Assembly: GCF_014358075.1 (NCBI RefSeq)
Contig: NZ_JACONT010000009.1
Coordinates: forward strand, 51,110-115,109
DNA: 64,000 bases
DNA from: Sphingomonas albertensis
Lineage (GTDB): Bacteria > Pseudomonadota > Alphaproteobacteria > Sphingomonadales > Sphingomonadaceae
Direction: 5' to 3'
The translations under genes and the position numbers were made by a program. This document shows, piece after piece, positions 18,650-28,751 of this stretch (within the stretch, counting starts at the first letter, position 1; every line of letters starts with the position of its first letter). The notes under the pieces were generated by a model that ran no database searches, was not told the DNA's origin, and worked only from the letters and a program-made list of their open reading frames with translations.

Positions 18650-21600
18650 TCAGAAGCCGATGCTGGCGGATAGCTTGAAGCTGCTGTCTTCGCCCTGGCT
18701 GCCGATCAGGCCGGCGTAGCTCGACGTGATCCGGATGTTCGCGGCCGGTGCCCAGACGAGGTCGAGCCCGGCGGTCATCGCATCGCGCGACAGCGGTGCG
18801 CCGGCGATGTCGAACGTCGTGGCGGCGGTCGCGAACCGCGCCGCGCTGGTCGGTGCGCTGCCGTCGATGCGGCGCTGCCACGCGGTCACGCCGCGGGCCG
18901 ACAGACCCTCGACGATCGGCGTGTCGAACCGCAGGCCGGCGGTCGCGAAGGCGAAGGACTCGGTCCGCTTGGCGACAGTCAATGCGGTCGCGCCACCCGT
19001 CTCGGTGAACCCGTCGGTGTGGATCCGGAACGCCTGGAGTCCGCCGAACGGCTGGAGAGTGCCTCCGCCGAGCGGCAGCGCATAGCCTGCTTCGGCAAAG
19101 CTGTGCGCGCTGTTGCCGTCATAGTCGCCCTGCAGGCGATCGGCAAACCCGGGGAACGCCACGAACCGGTCGGTGCGCGCGTTCGACCAGGCATAGCCGA
19201 GCCCGGCACGGATGCGGATCGCGCCATAGGCACCCCCCGCATAGCCGAGCAGATGCACCGTCTTCGCCTTCGCATCGCTGGCGCGCGCGTCGATCGACGC
19301 CTTGGTGCGCGTATAGCCTCCGGCGATGCCGACGCGGCCGGCATCCGCGCCGGCCAGATCGATATCGAATCCGCCGACGCCACCCAGCGTGGTGCGATCG
19401 ACTGCGCCGGCATTGCGGCCGCCATCGTCGTCGCCGCTGTTGGCGAGCAGCGTGCCCCACAGGCCGCTCGGCTGGTCCGCCAGCGTGCGCGCCAGGACGG
19501 TGCCCTGGACGAACTGCGCATCGCGGACCATCGCGGTCCGCAACGAGGCGTGGACCTCGCCCGACAGCAGGTCGAATGCGCGTGTGACGGTCGCGTTGTC
19601 GGGGATCAACGTCAGCGCGCTATAGGCAGCGTTGCCGGTGCCCAGCGCGGCGAAGGCAGGGGCCACCGCACGCTGGTTGGCCGTGCCGGTACCAGCCAGT
19701 GCGACCAGGCCGGCCCCGCTGCGGGCGACGTCGGCGAACAGCGTCGTGCCGGTATTGGCGAGACGGACCTCGGTGCCGGCGACCGTGCCGATCGGCTGGA
19801 TGACGGTATAGCTGCCCGAAATCCCGCCTGCCGCGGTCAGCACGGTGTAGCGGGTGCCGATCCCGCCGGCGGTACCCGACAGCGCCAGTTGCGCGCCGGG
19901 CTGCAGCGTCGCGGTGCCACCGACCGCGATCAGGTCGGACCGACCCGCCGCGTCGATCTCGGCCGCATAGGTCGACCCCGCCTGCTGGACGAGATTGCCC
20001 GCGATCACGATCGTACCGATGCTGTTGCCCGGTGCGATCGTCCCGCCGCTGGCGATCGTCGCGCTGGCGATCCTGCCATTGCCCCCGAGCGTGCCGCCCG
20101 ACTGGACCGTCACCGCGGACGGCAGCGTGCCGGCAAGCGTGAGGCGACCGCCCTGGACACTGGTCGCGCCGGTAAAGCCGAGCTGGTTGCCGATCGTCAG
20201 ATTGCCGGTGCCTGCCTTTACCAGCGTGCCCGTACCGGTCAGCGTCGCGGTGAAGGCGCCGTTGCTAGCCTGGTCGATACGCAGCGTGCCGGCATTGGCG
20301 ATCCCGCCGGTGAGCGTGGTCGTGGTGCCCGTCAGCGTCGCGCCTGCGGCGATGCCGGTGCCGTTCGCGAAGCTCGACGCGGTGCCCAGCGTCCAGTTGC
20401 CCGAGGCGACGTTCAGCCGCTCGAAATTGACCGCGCCGGCAAAGCTGCCGGTTCCCGTTCCGCCCAGGATCACCTGGTCGGTGCCTGCGCCGCCATCGAC
20501 GCGGCCGACGATCGTCGAGCCCGGCATCAGCGTGAGCGTGTCGTTGCCCGCCCCCATGTCGATCGCGATGCCGTTGGCGCCGACGATCCGCCCGGCATTG
20601 ACGATCAGGTCGTCGCCAAGCCCCAGCGCGATCGCCGCGCCGCTTGTGCTCTCGATCGTGCCGGCGTTGCGGATCGACAGCGCCGATACGGTCGAGGCGA
20701 TCGTCGCCGCGTTGCCACTGGTCAACGTCGCGCCCGTCGCCACGTCATAGGTCGTGCTGCCCAGCGTACCGGTCAGCGCGAGCGTGCCCCCGGTCACGTT
20801 GGTCGCACCGGTATAGGTTTGCGTGCCCAGCGTGAGCGTGCCGGTGCCGGCCTTCGTGACGCTGCCGCTGCCGGTGATCGTACCGGTAAAGCCGCTGTCG
20901 ACGGACTGGTCGAACACCAGCGCACCGGCATTGGCGAAGGCGCCGTTCAACACCGCGCCGCTGCCGATCGCGGTCGCGCCCGCGGCGATGGTGGTGCCGC
21001 CCGCATAGGTCTGTGCGCCGGTCAGCGTCCAGGTGCCGGCGTTCACCGCCAGCGTCGCGAAGTTGGTCGCGCCGGTAAAGCTGCCGGCACCGCTACGCTG
21101 CAGGATCACGGCATTCGTACCGTCGCCGCCATCGATCACGCCGCTGATCCCGGTGGTCGCGCCGGTCTGGACGAAGACGTCGTCGCCTTCGCCAAACGCC
21201 AGGTCGCCGGCCAGCGTGCCACCATCGGCGGTATAGCTGGACATGCTGTAACCGGGGTAGCTGCCGAGATAGACGTCGCCGACGATCGTACCGCGGTTGA
21301 CGACGGTGCTGCCGTAGGCGGTGATCGCCTGCGATGCGCCACGGATGACGCCGCTGCTATCGTTGAGGATGTCGGCCCCCTCGTAGAAGACCAACGCGGT
21401 ATCCTGGCGGCTTTCGATCAGCCCGGTGTTGATGATCTGGCTGGGGGCGTAATAGGCGCCCGCGATCGCCGTGCCGTCGGTGATTATGCTGCCGCTGTTC
21501 TGGACGGATTGTGCACCGACCACGCCGTAGGTCTGCGCGCCGATCGCGCCCAGAATGGTGCCGGAATTGACGACCGTCGGCGCGCTGATGCCGTAGGACG

Positions 21601-24295
21601 GACCCGCGAGGTTGATCGTCCCCGAATTGACGACGGCGCCGTTCCCGACGATCGCCAGCGGCGCGTAATAGTAATAATAGTCGGACGCGAAGCCCGTGAC
21701 GTTGATCGTCCCGGCATTCTCGAACCGGCCTTCGCCCGCGTTCACCGCAGAGATCTGGCTATAATAATACCCATCGCCGGTGGTGGAGGCCGTCAGCGTA
21801 CCGCGGCTGATCACGTCGAGCGCATTCGCCGCCGCATCCGGATCGCCGATCCGTTGCGCGACGGTCGGCGCGGTCATGTCGATCAGCGTCCGGTCCGCCG
21901 CGGTGATGTCCGCGGTCAGATCGACCTTGCCGACGCCCGACAGCGTCAGCGTATTCGCCAGCGGGCTTGCTGCGGTCAGCGTCAGCGCCGCTTCGTTCGC
22001 CAGCTCGTAACCGACCCCCTCGAAGCCGGTCGGCCGTGCGATCTGCGTCGTCGCGTCGGCACCGACGCGGTAGACGATGCTGTCATAGCCGTCGCCGGCA
22101 TCGACTCCCCCGGTCGCACCGCCCAAGGCGCGCTCGGCCGGCTGCACCAGGTCGGTGACGAACAGGTCGTCCCCTCCGCCGAGCCGGACTGCGCCGTTCG
22201 CCACGCCGCCTGTATCGACGAAAACGTCGGGCGACTGGTCGTAGCTCGATCCGCTCGCGAAGTTCACACCGCCGTTGATCGTCCCGGCGTTCAGCACGAT
22301 GCTGTTATAGCCGTTGCGCGCGCTGATCCCGGTCGCGCCGGTGATCGTCCCGCCCGCCTGGTTGTCGACGATACCGTAATAGGTGATGTCGACGCCCGTT
22401 CCGGTGCCCGTGGCTCCGCCCATTATCGTGCCGGTATTGACGAAGCGCCCGAAGGACAGCGACACGCCGCTGGTCGCGCCTTCGATCAGGCCGCTGTTGC
22501 TCGACGGCGTGGCATTCGACTGCGAACTGCTGATGATCGCGCCGATGTTGCCGGTCGAGCGGATCGTGCCGCTGTTCACCAGCGGCCCCGAATAGACCAG
22601 CGCGCCGAAGCCCGATGCGGTGATCGTGCCGGTGTTGGTCAGCGCGGTCCCGTCATAGTTGGTGACGCTGACGCCGCTGCCACCAAGCGCGGTGATCGTG
22701 CCGCTGTTTGTCAGGGCGCCGAGATTGACCGACACGGCCGAACCATAGCTGTTGGCGAGGTTCGCGGTGATCGATCCGGTGTTCACCACCGACAAAGTGC
22801 CGGGATAGCCGGCGGACGTGATGATCGCCTGACCCGTGGTCGCCAGCGTCGCGTCGTTGACGAGTGTTCCGGTGCCGGTCGCCGACACGCCGTTGGGCAA
22901 TTGGATGCCATTGGCGAGCGTCACCGTGGCGTCGGTGAGGTCGAGCCCGAGCCGCTCGAAACTGGCGGGGATCGTACCGGCGCCGAGCGTCGCGTCACCG
23001 TCGATCGACAGGTCGAGCGTATCGATCCCGGACCCTGCGTCGATGGTACCGCTGACGCCGGCGATCCGGCCAGCGGCGATGTCGAACCGTGCGGCGACGG
23101 TGTCGTTGCTCGCGCCGAGCAACAGGTCGCCGTTGATGGTGCCGGCGGTGATGTCGACCATGCCGTATTGGTTGGCGGTGCCGGTCGACACGACCGATCC
23201 GTTGATCGTGCCGGCATTGGTCAGGCTGAGGACGCCAGCGCGGATCGCGACCGGGCCGGCGCTGCCGATCGTCGCGCCCGCGGCATTGGTCAGCGTCAGG
23301 CTGTTGCCTACCTCGATTGCGCTGCCGCTGCCCGCATTCACGATCGAGCCGCTATTCTGGATGAAGGCGTATCCCGGCGTCGTGAACGTGGCGGCGCTGC
23401 CGTTCGACACGATCTGCCCGCTATTGGCGATCGAGACATATTGTGCGGCGTTGGTGTTTGCCCCGATCGCGGAACCCGAACCGCCATCGATCGAGCCGGT
23501 GTTGGCGATCGACTGGATCACCGCGGAGATGCCGCCATTGATCGCGCCGGAATTGGTGATGACGGTGCCCGGCGCGAAACCGGTCGGGGTGCTTGTGATG
23601 ATGCCCCCATTGATCGTTCCTGCGTTGACGATCGTCCGCGACACGCCGGAAATCCCGCCGATCGTGCCCCCGGCCTGATTGGTGATCTGCGTGAAATAAG
23701 CCCCGGTATCGGCGACCAGCGCTGCGCCGGCGCTGCCGCTCAGCGTGCCCGCGTTGACGATCGTCGCGGTAAGCGTACCCGCACTATTGTTGGGATTGGC
23801 TTGCAACCGGATTGCCGAACTCCCGCTGACCACGCCGGCTGCGTCGACGCCGATCGCAGTCGCGTTCGAGGGGTAGACATAGCCGTAAGGGCTCCCACAC
23901 ACGGTGACGGTCGCGCCAGCATAGGGATCGCACGGGCCCAGATAGCCGTAATAGGAGCTGTCGTTCGTGACGCTGATGCCTGGCCGGTTTCCACCGACGA
24001 CGCTGCCCCCGATCGTCAGCGTCGAACTACTACCGGAGGTCGCGATGCCCGCCCCGTTGCTGCCGGCGAATACGGTCGCACCCGGCTGGACGACGACGCG
24101 GGTGCCGCTGGTCGGAACGTTCAGGCCGTCGCTATCGACGCCGCTGCAGTTGGTGGTTCCGTTGACGCTGGTCGGATCGGGCGCGCACTGCGCGGAGGCG
24201 GGAGAGGCGCCTGCGACGATCGCGAGGACGCTGCTGCCGAGCGCGAACGACACCAAGCGCGACCGCATCGGCCACGGCGCAAGCTTACCAACCAT
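18650..24295 (-). CDS. Giant autotransporter (type V secretion, outer-membrane beta-barrel)
   Basis: An 1881-residue protein. The signal peptide ends at about residue 35 (GASPASA, then QC). The passenger is built of beta-helix turns rich in NAG/NSG/NTG-TI steps (VNAGTING and relatives) that repeat to about residue 1500. It includes PATR-like units (GSGSVTKAGTGTLTLG, LTGTGTLVKAGTGNLTIG). RTX-like glycine-aspartate motifs are interspersed (GGDDLFV, GEGDDVFV, DMGAGNDTLTL, DGGAGTDQVIL). The C-terminal ~280 residues form an autotransporter barrel ending in KLSASIGF, with the required terminal Phe. It is a surface protein, possibly an adhesin or matrix-binding protein; no protease or lipase motif is seen. 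Its position between rml and the initiating transferase implies a link to the polysaccharide. Confidence 0.92.
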   Translation of the reverse strand: MVGKLAPWPMRSRLVSFALGSSVLAIVAGASPASAQCAPDPTSVNGTTNCSGVDSDGLNVPTSGTRVVVQPGATVFAGSNGAGIATSGSSSTLTIGGSVVGGNRPGISVTNDSSYYGYLGPCDPYAGATVTVCGSPYGYVYPSNATAIGVDAAGVVSGSSAIRLQANPNNSAGTLTATIVNAGTLSGSAGAALVADTGAYFTQITNQAGGTIGGISGVSRTIVNAGTINGGIITSTPTGFAPGTVITNSGAINGGISAVIQSIANTGSIDGGSGSAIGANTNAAQYVSIANSGQIVSNGSAATFTTPGYAFIQNSGSIVNAGSGSAIEVGNSLTLTNAAGATIGSAGPVAIRAGVLSLTNAGTINGSVVSTGTANQYGMVDITAGTINGDLLLGASNDTVAARFDIAAGRIAGVSGTIDAGSGIDTLDLSIDGDATLGAGTIPASFERLGLDLTDATVTLANGIQLPNGVSATGTGTLVNDATLATTGQAIITSAGYPGTLSVVNTGSITANLANSYGSAVSVNLGALTNSGTITALGGSGVSVTNYDGTALTNTGTITASGFGALVYSGPLVNSGTIRSTGNIGAIISSSQSNATPSSNSGLIEGATSGVSLSFGRFVNTGTIMGGATGTGTGVDITYYGIVDNQAGGTITGATGISARNGYNSIVLNAGTINGGVNFASGSSYDQSPDVFVDTGGVANGAVRLGGGDDLFVTDLVQPAERALGGATGGVDAGDGYDSIVYRVGADATTQIARPTGFEGVGYELANEAALTLTAASPLANTLTLSGVGKVDLTADITAADRTLIDMTAPTVAQRIGDPDAAANALDVISRGTLTASTTGDGYYYSQISAVNAGEGRFENAGTINVTGFASDYYYYYAPLAIVGNGAVVNSGTINLAGPSYGISAPTVVNSGTILGAIGAQTYGVVGAQSVQNSGSIITDGTAIAGAYYAPSQIINTGLIESRQDTALVFYEGADILNDSSGVIRGASQAITAYGSTVVNRGTIVGDVYLGSYPGYSMSSYTADGGTLAGDLAFGEGDDVFVQTGATTGISGVIDGGDGTNAVILQRSGAGSFTGATNFATLAVNAGTWTLTGAQTYAGGTTIAAGATAIGSGAVLNGAFANAGALVFDQSVDSGFTGTITGSGSVTKAGTGTLTLGTQTYTGATNVTGGTLALTGTLGSTTYDVATGATLTSGNAATIASTVSALSIRNAGTIESTSGAAIALGLGDDLIVNAGRIVGANGIAIDMGAGNDTLTLMPGSTIVGRVDGGAGTDQVILGGTGTGSFAGAVNFERLNVASGNWTLGTASSFANGTGIAAGATLTGTTTTLTGGIANAGTLRIDQASNGAFTATLTGTGTLVKAGTGNLTIGNQLGFTGATSVQGGRLTLAGTLPSAVTVQSGGTLGGNGRIASATIASGGTIAPGNSIGTIVIAGNLVQQAGSTYAAEIDAAGRSDLIAVGGTATLQPGAQLALSGTAGGIGTRYTVLTAAGGISGSYTVIQPIGTVAGTEVRLANTGTTLFADVARSGAGLVALAGTGTANQRAVAPAFAALGTGNAAYSALTLIPDNATVTRAFDLLSGEVHASLRTAMVRDAQFVQGTVLARTLADQPSGLWGTLLANSGDDDGGRNAGAVDRTTLGGVGGFDIDLAGADAGRVGIAGGYTRTKASIDARASDAKAKTVHLLGYAGGAYGAIRIRAGLGYAWSNARTDRFVAFPGFADRLQGDYDGNSAHSFAEAGYALPLGGGTLQPFGGLQAFRIHTDGFTETGGATALTVAKRTESFAFATAGLRFDTPIVEGLSARGVTAWQRRIDGSAPTSAARFATAATTFDIAGAPLSRDAMTAGLDLVWAPAANIRITSSYAGLIGSQGEDSSFKLSASIGF

Positions 24296-24768
24296 TTGAA
24301 ACCCCCCGGTACATACAACGCGATACGCGTCGTTGTCGGTCTGCTACCACCACCCCGATCAAGACGTCGACCAAAATAATATCGGTTATGATACGATCGC
24401 ATCGGGAAGCCGCTTATGCTGCTCGCTGCCGACTTCTCAGTCCGTCGAACATGCCAAAAGCCGATCGACGCCAAAGGAAAGATGCGGCGTCGGACCAAGG
24501 CGCAGCATTTCCCCGGGCGATAGAAAATCGTTTTCGCATTCTTTAGATGACACGCGTTCGAGCGGTCTGCAGCAGCGGTTGAAAACGTCTTTCGCAATCC
24601 AACCCGTTTTCGATCCAGTCGATTGCAGTTGGTTATGCAACAAGAATAATTGTAAATTTCCATGGCTTGCTCTTGGGCGGTGTCCGGCATAGTTCGCCGG
24701 TTCGCGCAATATGTAAGCTGGCCTGGCCGCAGCTCCTGACGAAGAGATGGCTAGAGCCGAGGGCTGGT
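24296..24768. other. Divergent intergenic region between autotransporter and initiating transferase
   Basis: No credible gene. It must hold the promoters of the minus-strand autotransporter and the plus-strand sugar transferase. It contains the AATTGTAAATT motif at 24648-24658, 111 bases before the transferase start. The central part is more AT-rich than the genes on either side. Confidence 0.5.
24648..24658. promoter_or_regulatory. AATTGTAAATT motif, copy 1
   Basis: The 11-mer AATTGTAAATT is an AATT-N3-AATT inverted repeat. It sits upstream of the initiating glycosyltransferase gene. Identical copies are at 48090-48100 and 56591-56601, all in intergenic DNA. A role as a regulator-binding site is inferred only. 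Confidence 0.35.
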
Positions 24769-26076
24769 ATGGGGTGGCTTGTGTTGCTGCACGGTGTTCA
24801 TGGAAGATCGACGCGCGCGAACCACACGAGCGTTCGATTGCTGAAACCGCTTCTGATGGTGGCGACGGCATCGTATTTCGTGCCGCTTGTTTCACCCTTG
24901 CTAGCGTCCGACACCCTCTCTCTGGACCTCCCGAGTACCGTAAATACTCAGCTTACCTCGTTGATTGCCGCCATCGTTGCGCTGCTCGTCTTTCGCCGGG
25001 TGACGATCTACCCGGGTGCTCGGGCGTTCGGGTTCATATTGCCGGCCTTTTCGACGACCTTCGGTGTCGCCGCGGCCGCGCTGCTGGTGTCGCGCATCAG
25101 CTACAGCGGCTCGATGCTGCTCGCCGGCTATCTCGCGTCGGTGGGCGTCACGTTCCTGCTCGGCTATTTCAACCAGCATGCCGAACCCACGCGGATGTAC
25201 TATGTCCCGGCCGGCAAGACCGGCATCGTCAACGACGCCCCCGACGTCGACTGGGTCAGAATGATCGAACCGGTCGTCCCGGACGATCCCCATGCCGCGA
25301 TCGTCGTCGATCTCCGCTCGAGCCACTCGCCCGAGTGGGAGCGAATGCTGGCGCAGGCCGCGCTCGCCGGGATACCCGTCTATCACACCAAGCAATTGCG
25401 TGAATCGCTGACCGGGCGCGTCCAGATCGAGCATCTGTCGGAGAACAGCTTCGGGTCGTTGTTGCCGGCACTCGGCTATCGCGGGGTCAAGCGGACGATC
25501 GACATCGTCGCGAGCATCGTGCTGTTGCCGATCCTGATACTGCCGCTGATCGTCGTGGCGCTTCTGGTACGGGCAAGCTCGCCTGGGCCGATCCTGTTCC
25601 GCCAGCGCCGGATGGGGTATCGCGGCATACCCTTCGACATGATCAAATTCCGGACGATGGTGGAGCAGGCGACGACGATCGACGACGCCGCGGCACGCCA
25701 CTCGGCGATGACCCGCGATGGCGACGATCGCGTCACCGATATCGGGCGCTTCCTGCGGCGTTCGCGGATCGACGAACTGCCGCAGATCATCAACATCCTG
25801 CGGGGCGAGATGAGCTGGATCGGGCCGCGCCCCGAGGCCGTGACGCTATCGACCTGGTACGAGAGCGAGCTGCCCTTTTATGCCTATCGCCATATCGTCC
25901 GGCCGGGGATCACGGGCTGGGCGCAGGTCAACCAGGGGCACGTCGCCGGGCTCGACGACGTTCACGTCAAGCTCCACTATGATTTCTATTACATCAAGTT
26001 CTTCTCGTCGTGGCTCGATCTGCTGATCGCGCTTCGCACCGTCGGGATCATGGTGACCGGGTTCGGCGCGAAATAG
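24769..26076 (+). CDS. Initiating polyprenyl-phosphate glycosylphosphotransferase (WcaJ/SpsB-like)
   Basis: About 435 residues from ATG 24769 (a GAGG lies just upstream); alternative starts exist. The N-terminal half has four or five hydrophobic helices and a central variable domain. The C-terminal bacterial sugar-transferase domain begins at GVKRTIDIVASIVLLP and carries SPGPILFRQRRMGYRG, IKFRTM, RRSRIDELPQIINILRGEMS, and IGPRPE, the full catalytic signature. It transfers a sugar-1-phosphate from a UDP-sugar to undecaprenyl phosphate at the inner membrane and so starts repeat-unit assembly. It is the only initiating enzyme found in the window. The AATTGTAAATT motif lies 111 bases upstream. 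Confidence 0.93.
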   Translation: MGWLVLLHGVHGRSTRANHTSVRLLKPLLMVATASYFVPLVSPLLASDTLSLDLPSTVNTQLTSLIAAIVALLVFRRVTIYPGARAFGFILPAFSTTFGVAAAALLVSRISYSGSMLLAGYLASVGVTFLLGYFNQHAEPTRMYYVPAGKTGIVNDAPDVDWVRMIEPVVPDDPHAAIVVDLRSSHSPEWERMLAQAALAGIPVYHTKQLRESLTGRVQIEHLSENSFGSLLPALGYRGVKRTIDIVASIVLLPILILPLIVVALLVRASSPGPILFRQRRMGYRGIPFDMIKFRTMVEQATTIDDAAARHSAMTRDGDDRVTDIGRFLRRSRIDELPQIINILRGEMSWIGPRPEAVTLSTWYESELPFYAYRHIVRPGITGWAQVNQGHVAGLDDVHVKLHYDFYYIKFFSSWLDLLIALRTVGIMVTGFGAK

Positions 26077-26125
26077 TGGCCACGCAGGCGCTAGCGCAAG
26101 AAGACGTCGGGGACTGCCGACTGCT

Positions 26126-27259
26126 TCAATGGTTGTTTGTGCCCCGGGCCATGTCTTGGACGATCCGGGCGATTCGAGCGGCCGCCCGTCCGTCGCCATA
26201 GGGATTGTGCGCGAAGCTCATAGCGTCATAAGCCGAAACGTCGTCTAGAAGCGTGTTTGCGGTCGCGACGATCAGGTCGGTGTCGGTTCCTACTAGGCGG
26301 ACGGTTCCCGCCTCGACCGCTTCCGGCCGCTCGGTCGTTTCGCGCATTACCAACACCGGCTTGCCGAGCGACGGCGCTTCCTCCTGGACACCGCCCGAAT
26401 CCGTTAGGATGAGATGCGACCGGTTCATCAGATAGACAAACGGTAGATAATCCTGTGGCTCAAGCAAATGGACGTTGCCGAGGTCGCCTAGCGTGTCGGA
26501 AACCGGGCCCTTGACGTTAGGGTTGAGATGCACCGGATAGACGATCTCGACATCGTCGCGCGCGGCGAGGCGGGCGAGCGCTGCGCAAATCCGATTGAAC
26601 CCGTCACCGAAGCTTTCCCGGCGGTGCCCCGTCACCAAGATAATGCGCTTGGTGGGATCGAGCGCGAACCTGTTCGCCAGATCGCGCTCCAGCGTTGCGT
26701 CGGCACCAATGAGGGAGACCGCCTGCTGAAGCGCGTCGATCACGGTGTTGCCGGTAACATGAATATTGTCGACCGCCACATTCTCGGCGACCAGGTTCGC
26801 ACGCGAACGTTCGGTAGGAGCGAAATGGAGCGAGGCAATCGCACCAGCGACCTTGCGGTTTACCTCCTCGGGCCAGGGGGACAGGATATTTCCCGTGCGC
26901 AGGCCCGCCTCTACATGGCCGACAGGGATGCGCTGGTAATAGGCCGCAAGCGTGGCCGCGAGCGTGGTGGTGGTATCGCCATGGACCAGCACAAGGTCGG
27001 GTCGGAAATCGAGCAGGATCGGTTTCAGGCCGTGCAACACGTTGGCAGTGATATCGGTCAAGTCCTGACCGGGTTTCATCAAGTCGAGATCATAGTCGGG
27101 TCGGATGTCGAACAGTCCAAGAACCTGGTCGAGCATCTCGCGGTGTTGGGCGGTGACACACACGCGCGCCTCTACGCCGTCCGCACCGGCCAGCGCGTTG
27201 ACGACGGGGGCCATCTTGATGGCCTCCGGACGGGTTCCGAATACTGAAAGAACGCGCAT
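26126..27259 (-). CDS. wecB: UDP-N-acetylglucosamine 2-epimerase (non-hydrolysing)
   Basis: A 377-residue cytoplasmic epimerase making UDP-ManNAc from UDP-GlcNAc. The N-terminus [20 protein letters not shown] is diagnostic. Other family landmarks are [42 protein letters not shown], and [22 protein letters not shown], all intact. It converges with the sugar transferase gene. A nucleotide-sugar dehydrogenase at 58494-59777 could oxidise its product to a uronate. Confidence 0.96.
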   Translation of the reverse strand: MRVLSVFGTRPEAIKMAPVVNALAGADGVEARVCVTAQHREMLDQVLGLFDIRPDYDLDLMKPGQDLTDITANVLHGLKPILLDFRPDLVLVHGDTTTTLAATLAAYYQRIPVGHVEAGLRTGNILSPWPEEVNRKVAGAIASLHFAPTERSRANLVAENVAVDNIHVTGNTVIDALQQAVSLIGADATLERDLANRFALDPTKRIILVTGHRRESFGDGFNRICAALARLAARDDVEIVYPVHLNPNVKGPVSDTLGDLGNVHLLEPQDYLPFVYLMNRSHLILTDSGGVQEEAPSLGKPVLVMRETTERPEAVEAGTVRLVGTDTDLIVATANTLLDDVSAYDAMSFAHNPYGDGRAAARIARIVQDMARGTNNH

Positions 27260-27289
27260 CGGGTGAGATCCTTGATTGCGTGACCGGCC

Positions 27290-27682
27290 TTAGCCGATGA
27301 ATGTCAGAGTTATTCGCGTAACGATCGCGGCGCTTACCAGTGCGATCAGCAGGGGCCCCCAGCGAAACCGGCGATAAGAAGTCGGCTGCAGGCGGGGATG
27401 TCGCATATCGTACCTGCGCAGGCGGCGCTGGACGCTGCGTTGCCGCGCGAAATGCCGTCGTTCATTGTCCTCCAAGGCGCGGTCGTGCCGTTCGCGCGCG
27501 TCCGGATCGGACAGGCAGCGATAGGCTTCCTGAACGTCGGCCAGACGGTTCGTAAGGTCGCTGACGGTCGGCGCATGATCTGGATGATGATGCCGGACCA
27601 GCCGGACGAACGCCGCGCGGATGTCGGCGGGCGTCGCCTCGCGAACGACGCCGAGCACCTGATAGAAATCGCGTTGTGTCAT
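27290..27682 (-). CDS. Membrane-anchored J-domain (DnaJ-like) protein
   Basis: A 130-residue protein. Residues 4-70 form a J-domain: DFYQVLGV, the HPD tripeptide at 33-35, and the helix IV ending in SDPDARERHDRAL. A basic linker follows (RQRSVQRRLRRYDMRHPR), then a single membrane helix at about 109-127 near the C-terminus. It lacks the Gly/Phe and zinc-finger regions of full DnaJ, so it is a specialised co-chaperone that would recruit Hsp70 to the membrane. Its start overlaps the stop of the M48 peptidase gene upstream (ATGA), so the two products are made together. A link to polysaccharide export is positional only. Confidence 0.88.
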   Translation of the reverse strand: MTQRDFYQVLGVVREATPADIRAAFVRLVRHHHPDHAPTVSDLTNRLADVQEAYRCLSDPDARERHDRALEDNERRHFARQRSVQRRLRRYDMRHPRLQPTSYRRFRWGPLLIALVSAAIVTRITLTFIG

Positions 27683-28656
27683 GGCATGCGTTGCGCCGCT
27701 ACGAGCGCCTGCATCGCCGCGATCCGCCGACCGGCGGAATCGTGCGCGGCGAACAGACCGAGATCGTTGCCGAGCCGCGCGAGCACGGCCGCTCCCCTGA
27801 CCGGATCGAAACCGGCGTCGATCATCAGTGCGCCGGCCAAAGTGTCGGCGTCGCGTTCGGCTTGGCGCACGATCCGGCCACTGGTCCCAAGGGTATGGCC
27901 GAGGCCATGCTTAACGCTGTCGCTGCGCATGAGGGTCGCGTGGCGCAGGATGTTGTGCGCCATTTCGTGCGCGACGACGAAGGCAAGCTCGTCGTCGTCG
28001 CGCATCCTCGCAACCAGTCCGGTGGTAAGAAAGACATGCCGTCCGTCCGCATAGGCGTTGCGCTGTCTCGAACGCGCCAAGTGGACATACGACGGGCAGC
28101 CGGACACGGGCGTGACTCGAACGGTGGATACGACGCCCCGCCGCAGCAGCGTTATCGTGAAGGGGGCGGTCTTGGCGGCGAGCGGATCGGCGATCGCATC
28201 GGCACGGGCATGCGCGATACGCGCATCGAAGCGTGCGGGCAGGTCGACTTCAGGTGGCAGCGCAGTGCCGTCGATCGCGAGCAGCACGTCGCCGGGCTCT
28301 ACGATCCCGGCCGTTGGGCCGGCTGGCACGACGACGATGACGCCCGGTCCGCGGTCGAGTGCATAGCCCGTCACCAGCCCGGCACGGTCGCCCGGCTCGA
28401 ATTGCGACAGATGCTGCAGCACGAGCCCGAGCGTGGGTTCGGTCACTTCGCACCATTTGCTGCCGGCTACCGCGAGACGAAATGCGATGTCCGCGACCCG
28501 GCCATCCTCTTCGCGACCAGGCAGAGCGGTCGTGACCGGTACGACGCGCGCAGCGGTGCTGCTCTCAGCTTGCAGCTTGCCGGTCGTGGCCATCGAACCC
28601 GTCGAACCGAGCATGATCTGTGCCAGCAAACCGAATGCAAGCAGAGCGTCAGCCAT
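27679..28656 (-). CDS. M48-family metallopeptidase with internal PDZ-like domain
   Basis: A 325-residue protein with a hydrophobic N-terminus (about 1-20) that may be a signal sequence or anchor. A PDZ-like region at about 85-185 shows the loop GPTAGIVEPGDVLLAIDG. The zinc-binding HEMAH motif lies at 230-234. A downstream QAERDADTLAGALMIDAGFD supplies the third ligand, as in M48/Oma1/LoiP-type proteases. It is probably a periplasmic or membrane quality-control protease. It is coupled by ATGA overlap to the J-domain gene. Fusion of PDZ before the M48 domain is unusual compared with BepA or LoiP. Confidence 0.88.
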   Translation of the reverse strand: MADALLAFGLLAQIMLGSTGSMATTGKLQAESSTAARVVPVTTALPGREEDGRVADIAFRLAVAGSKWCEVTEPTLGLVLQHLSQFEPGDRAGLVTGYALDRGPGVIVVVPAGPTAGIVEPGDVLLAIDGTALPPEVDLPARFDARIAHARADAIADPLAAKTAPFTITLLRRGVVSTVRVTPVSGCPSYVHLARSRQRNAYADGRHVFLTTGLVARMRDDDELAFVVAHEMAHNILRHATLMRSDSVKHGLGHTLGTSGRIVRQAERDADTLAGALMIDAGFDPVRGAAVLARLGNDLGLFAAHDSAGRRIAAMQALVAAQRMP

Positions 28657-28692
28657 AGCTGTCGGCCGATCGTTGGGGGCGTGGACAGATCA

Positions 28693-28727
28693 TAAAAAAG
28701 GCTCGGAATGGCATACCATCCGAGCCG
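28693..28727 (-). terminator. Rho-independent terminator of the small membrane protein gene
   Basis: On the minus strand a GGCTCGG/CCGAGCC stem with an ATGG/CCAT extension (one bulged base) is followed by TTTTTT. It lies 25 bases after the stop of the 77-residue gene and before the M48 gene, which therefore needs its own promoter or read-through. Confidence 0.88.
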
Positions 28728-28751
28728 TTTCTATACCGATGACCAGAAGGC

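Noticed and set aside
19019..24379. A very long open frame on the plus strand antisense to the autotransporter (about 1786 codons)
   Set aside because: It mirrors a repetitive, GC-rich gene that lacks stop-like patterns in this frame. The translated sequence is Asp/Arg/Ala-rich without membrane, signal or family motifs, and there is no ribosome-binding site or clear start.
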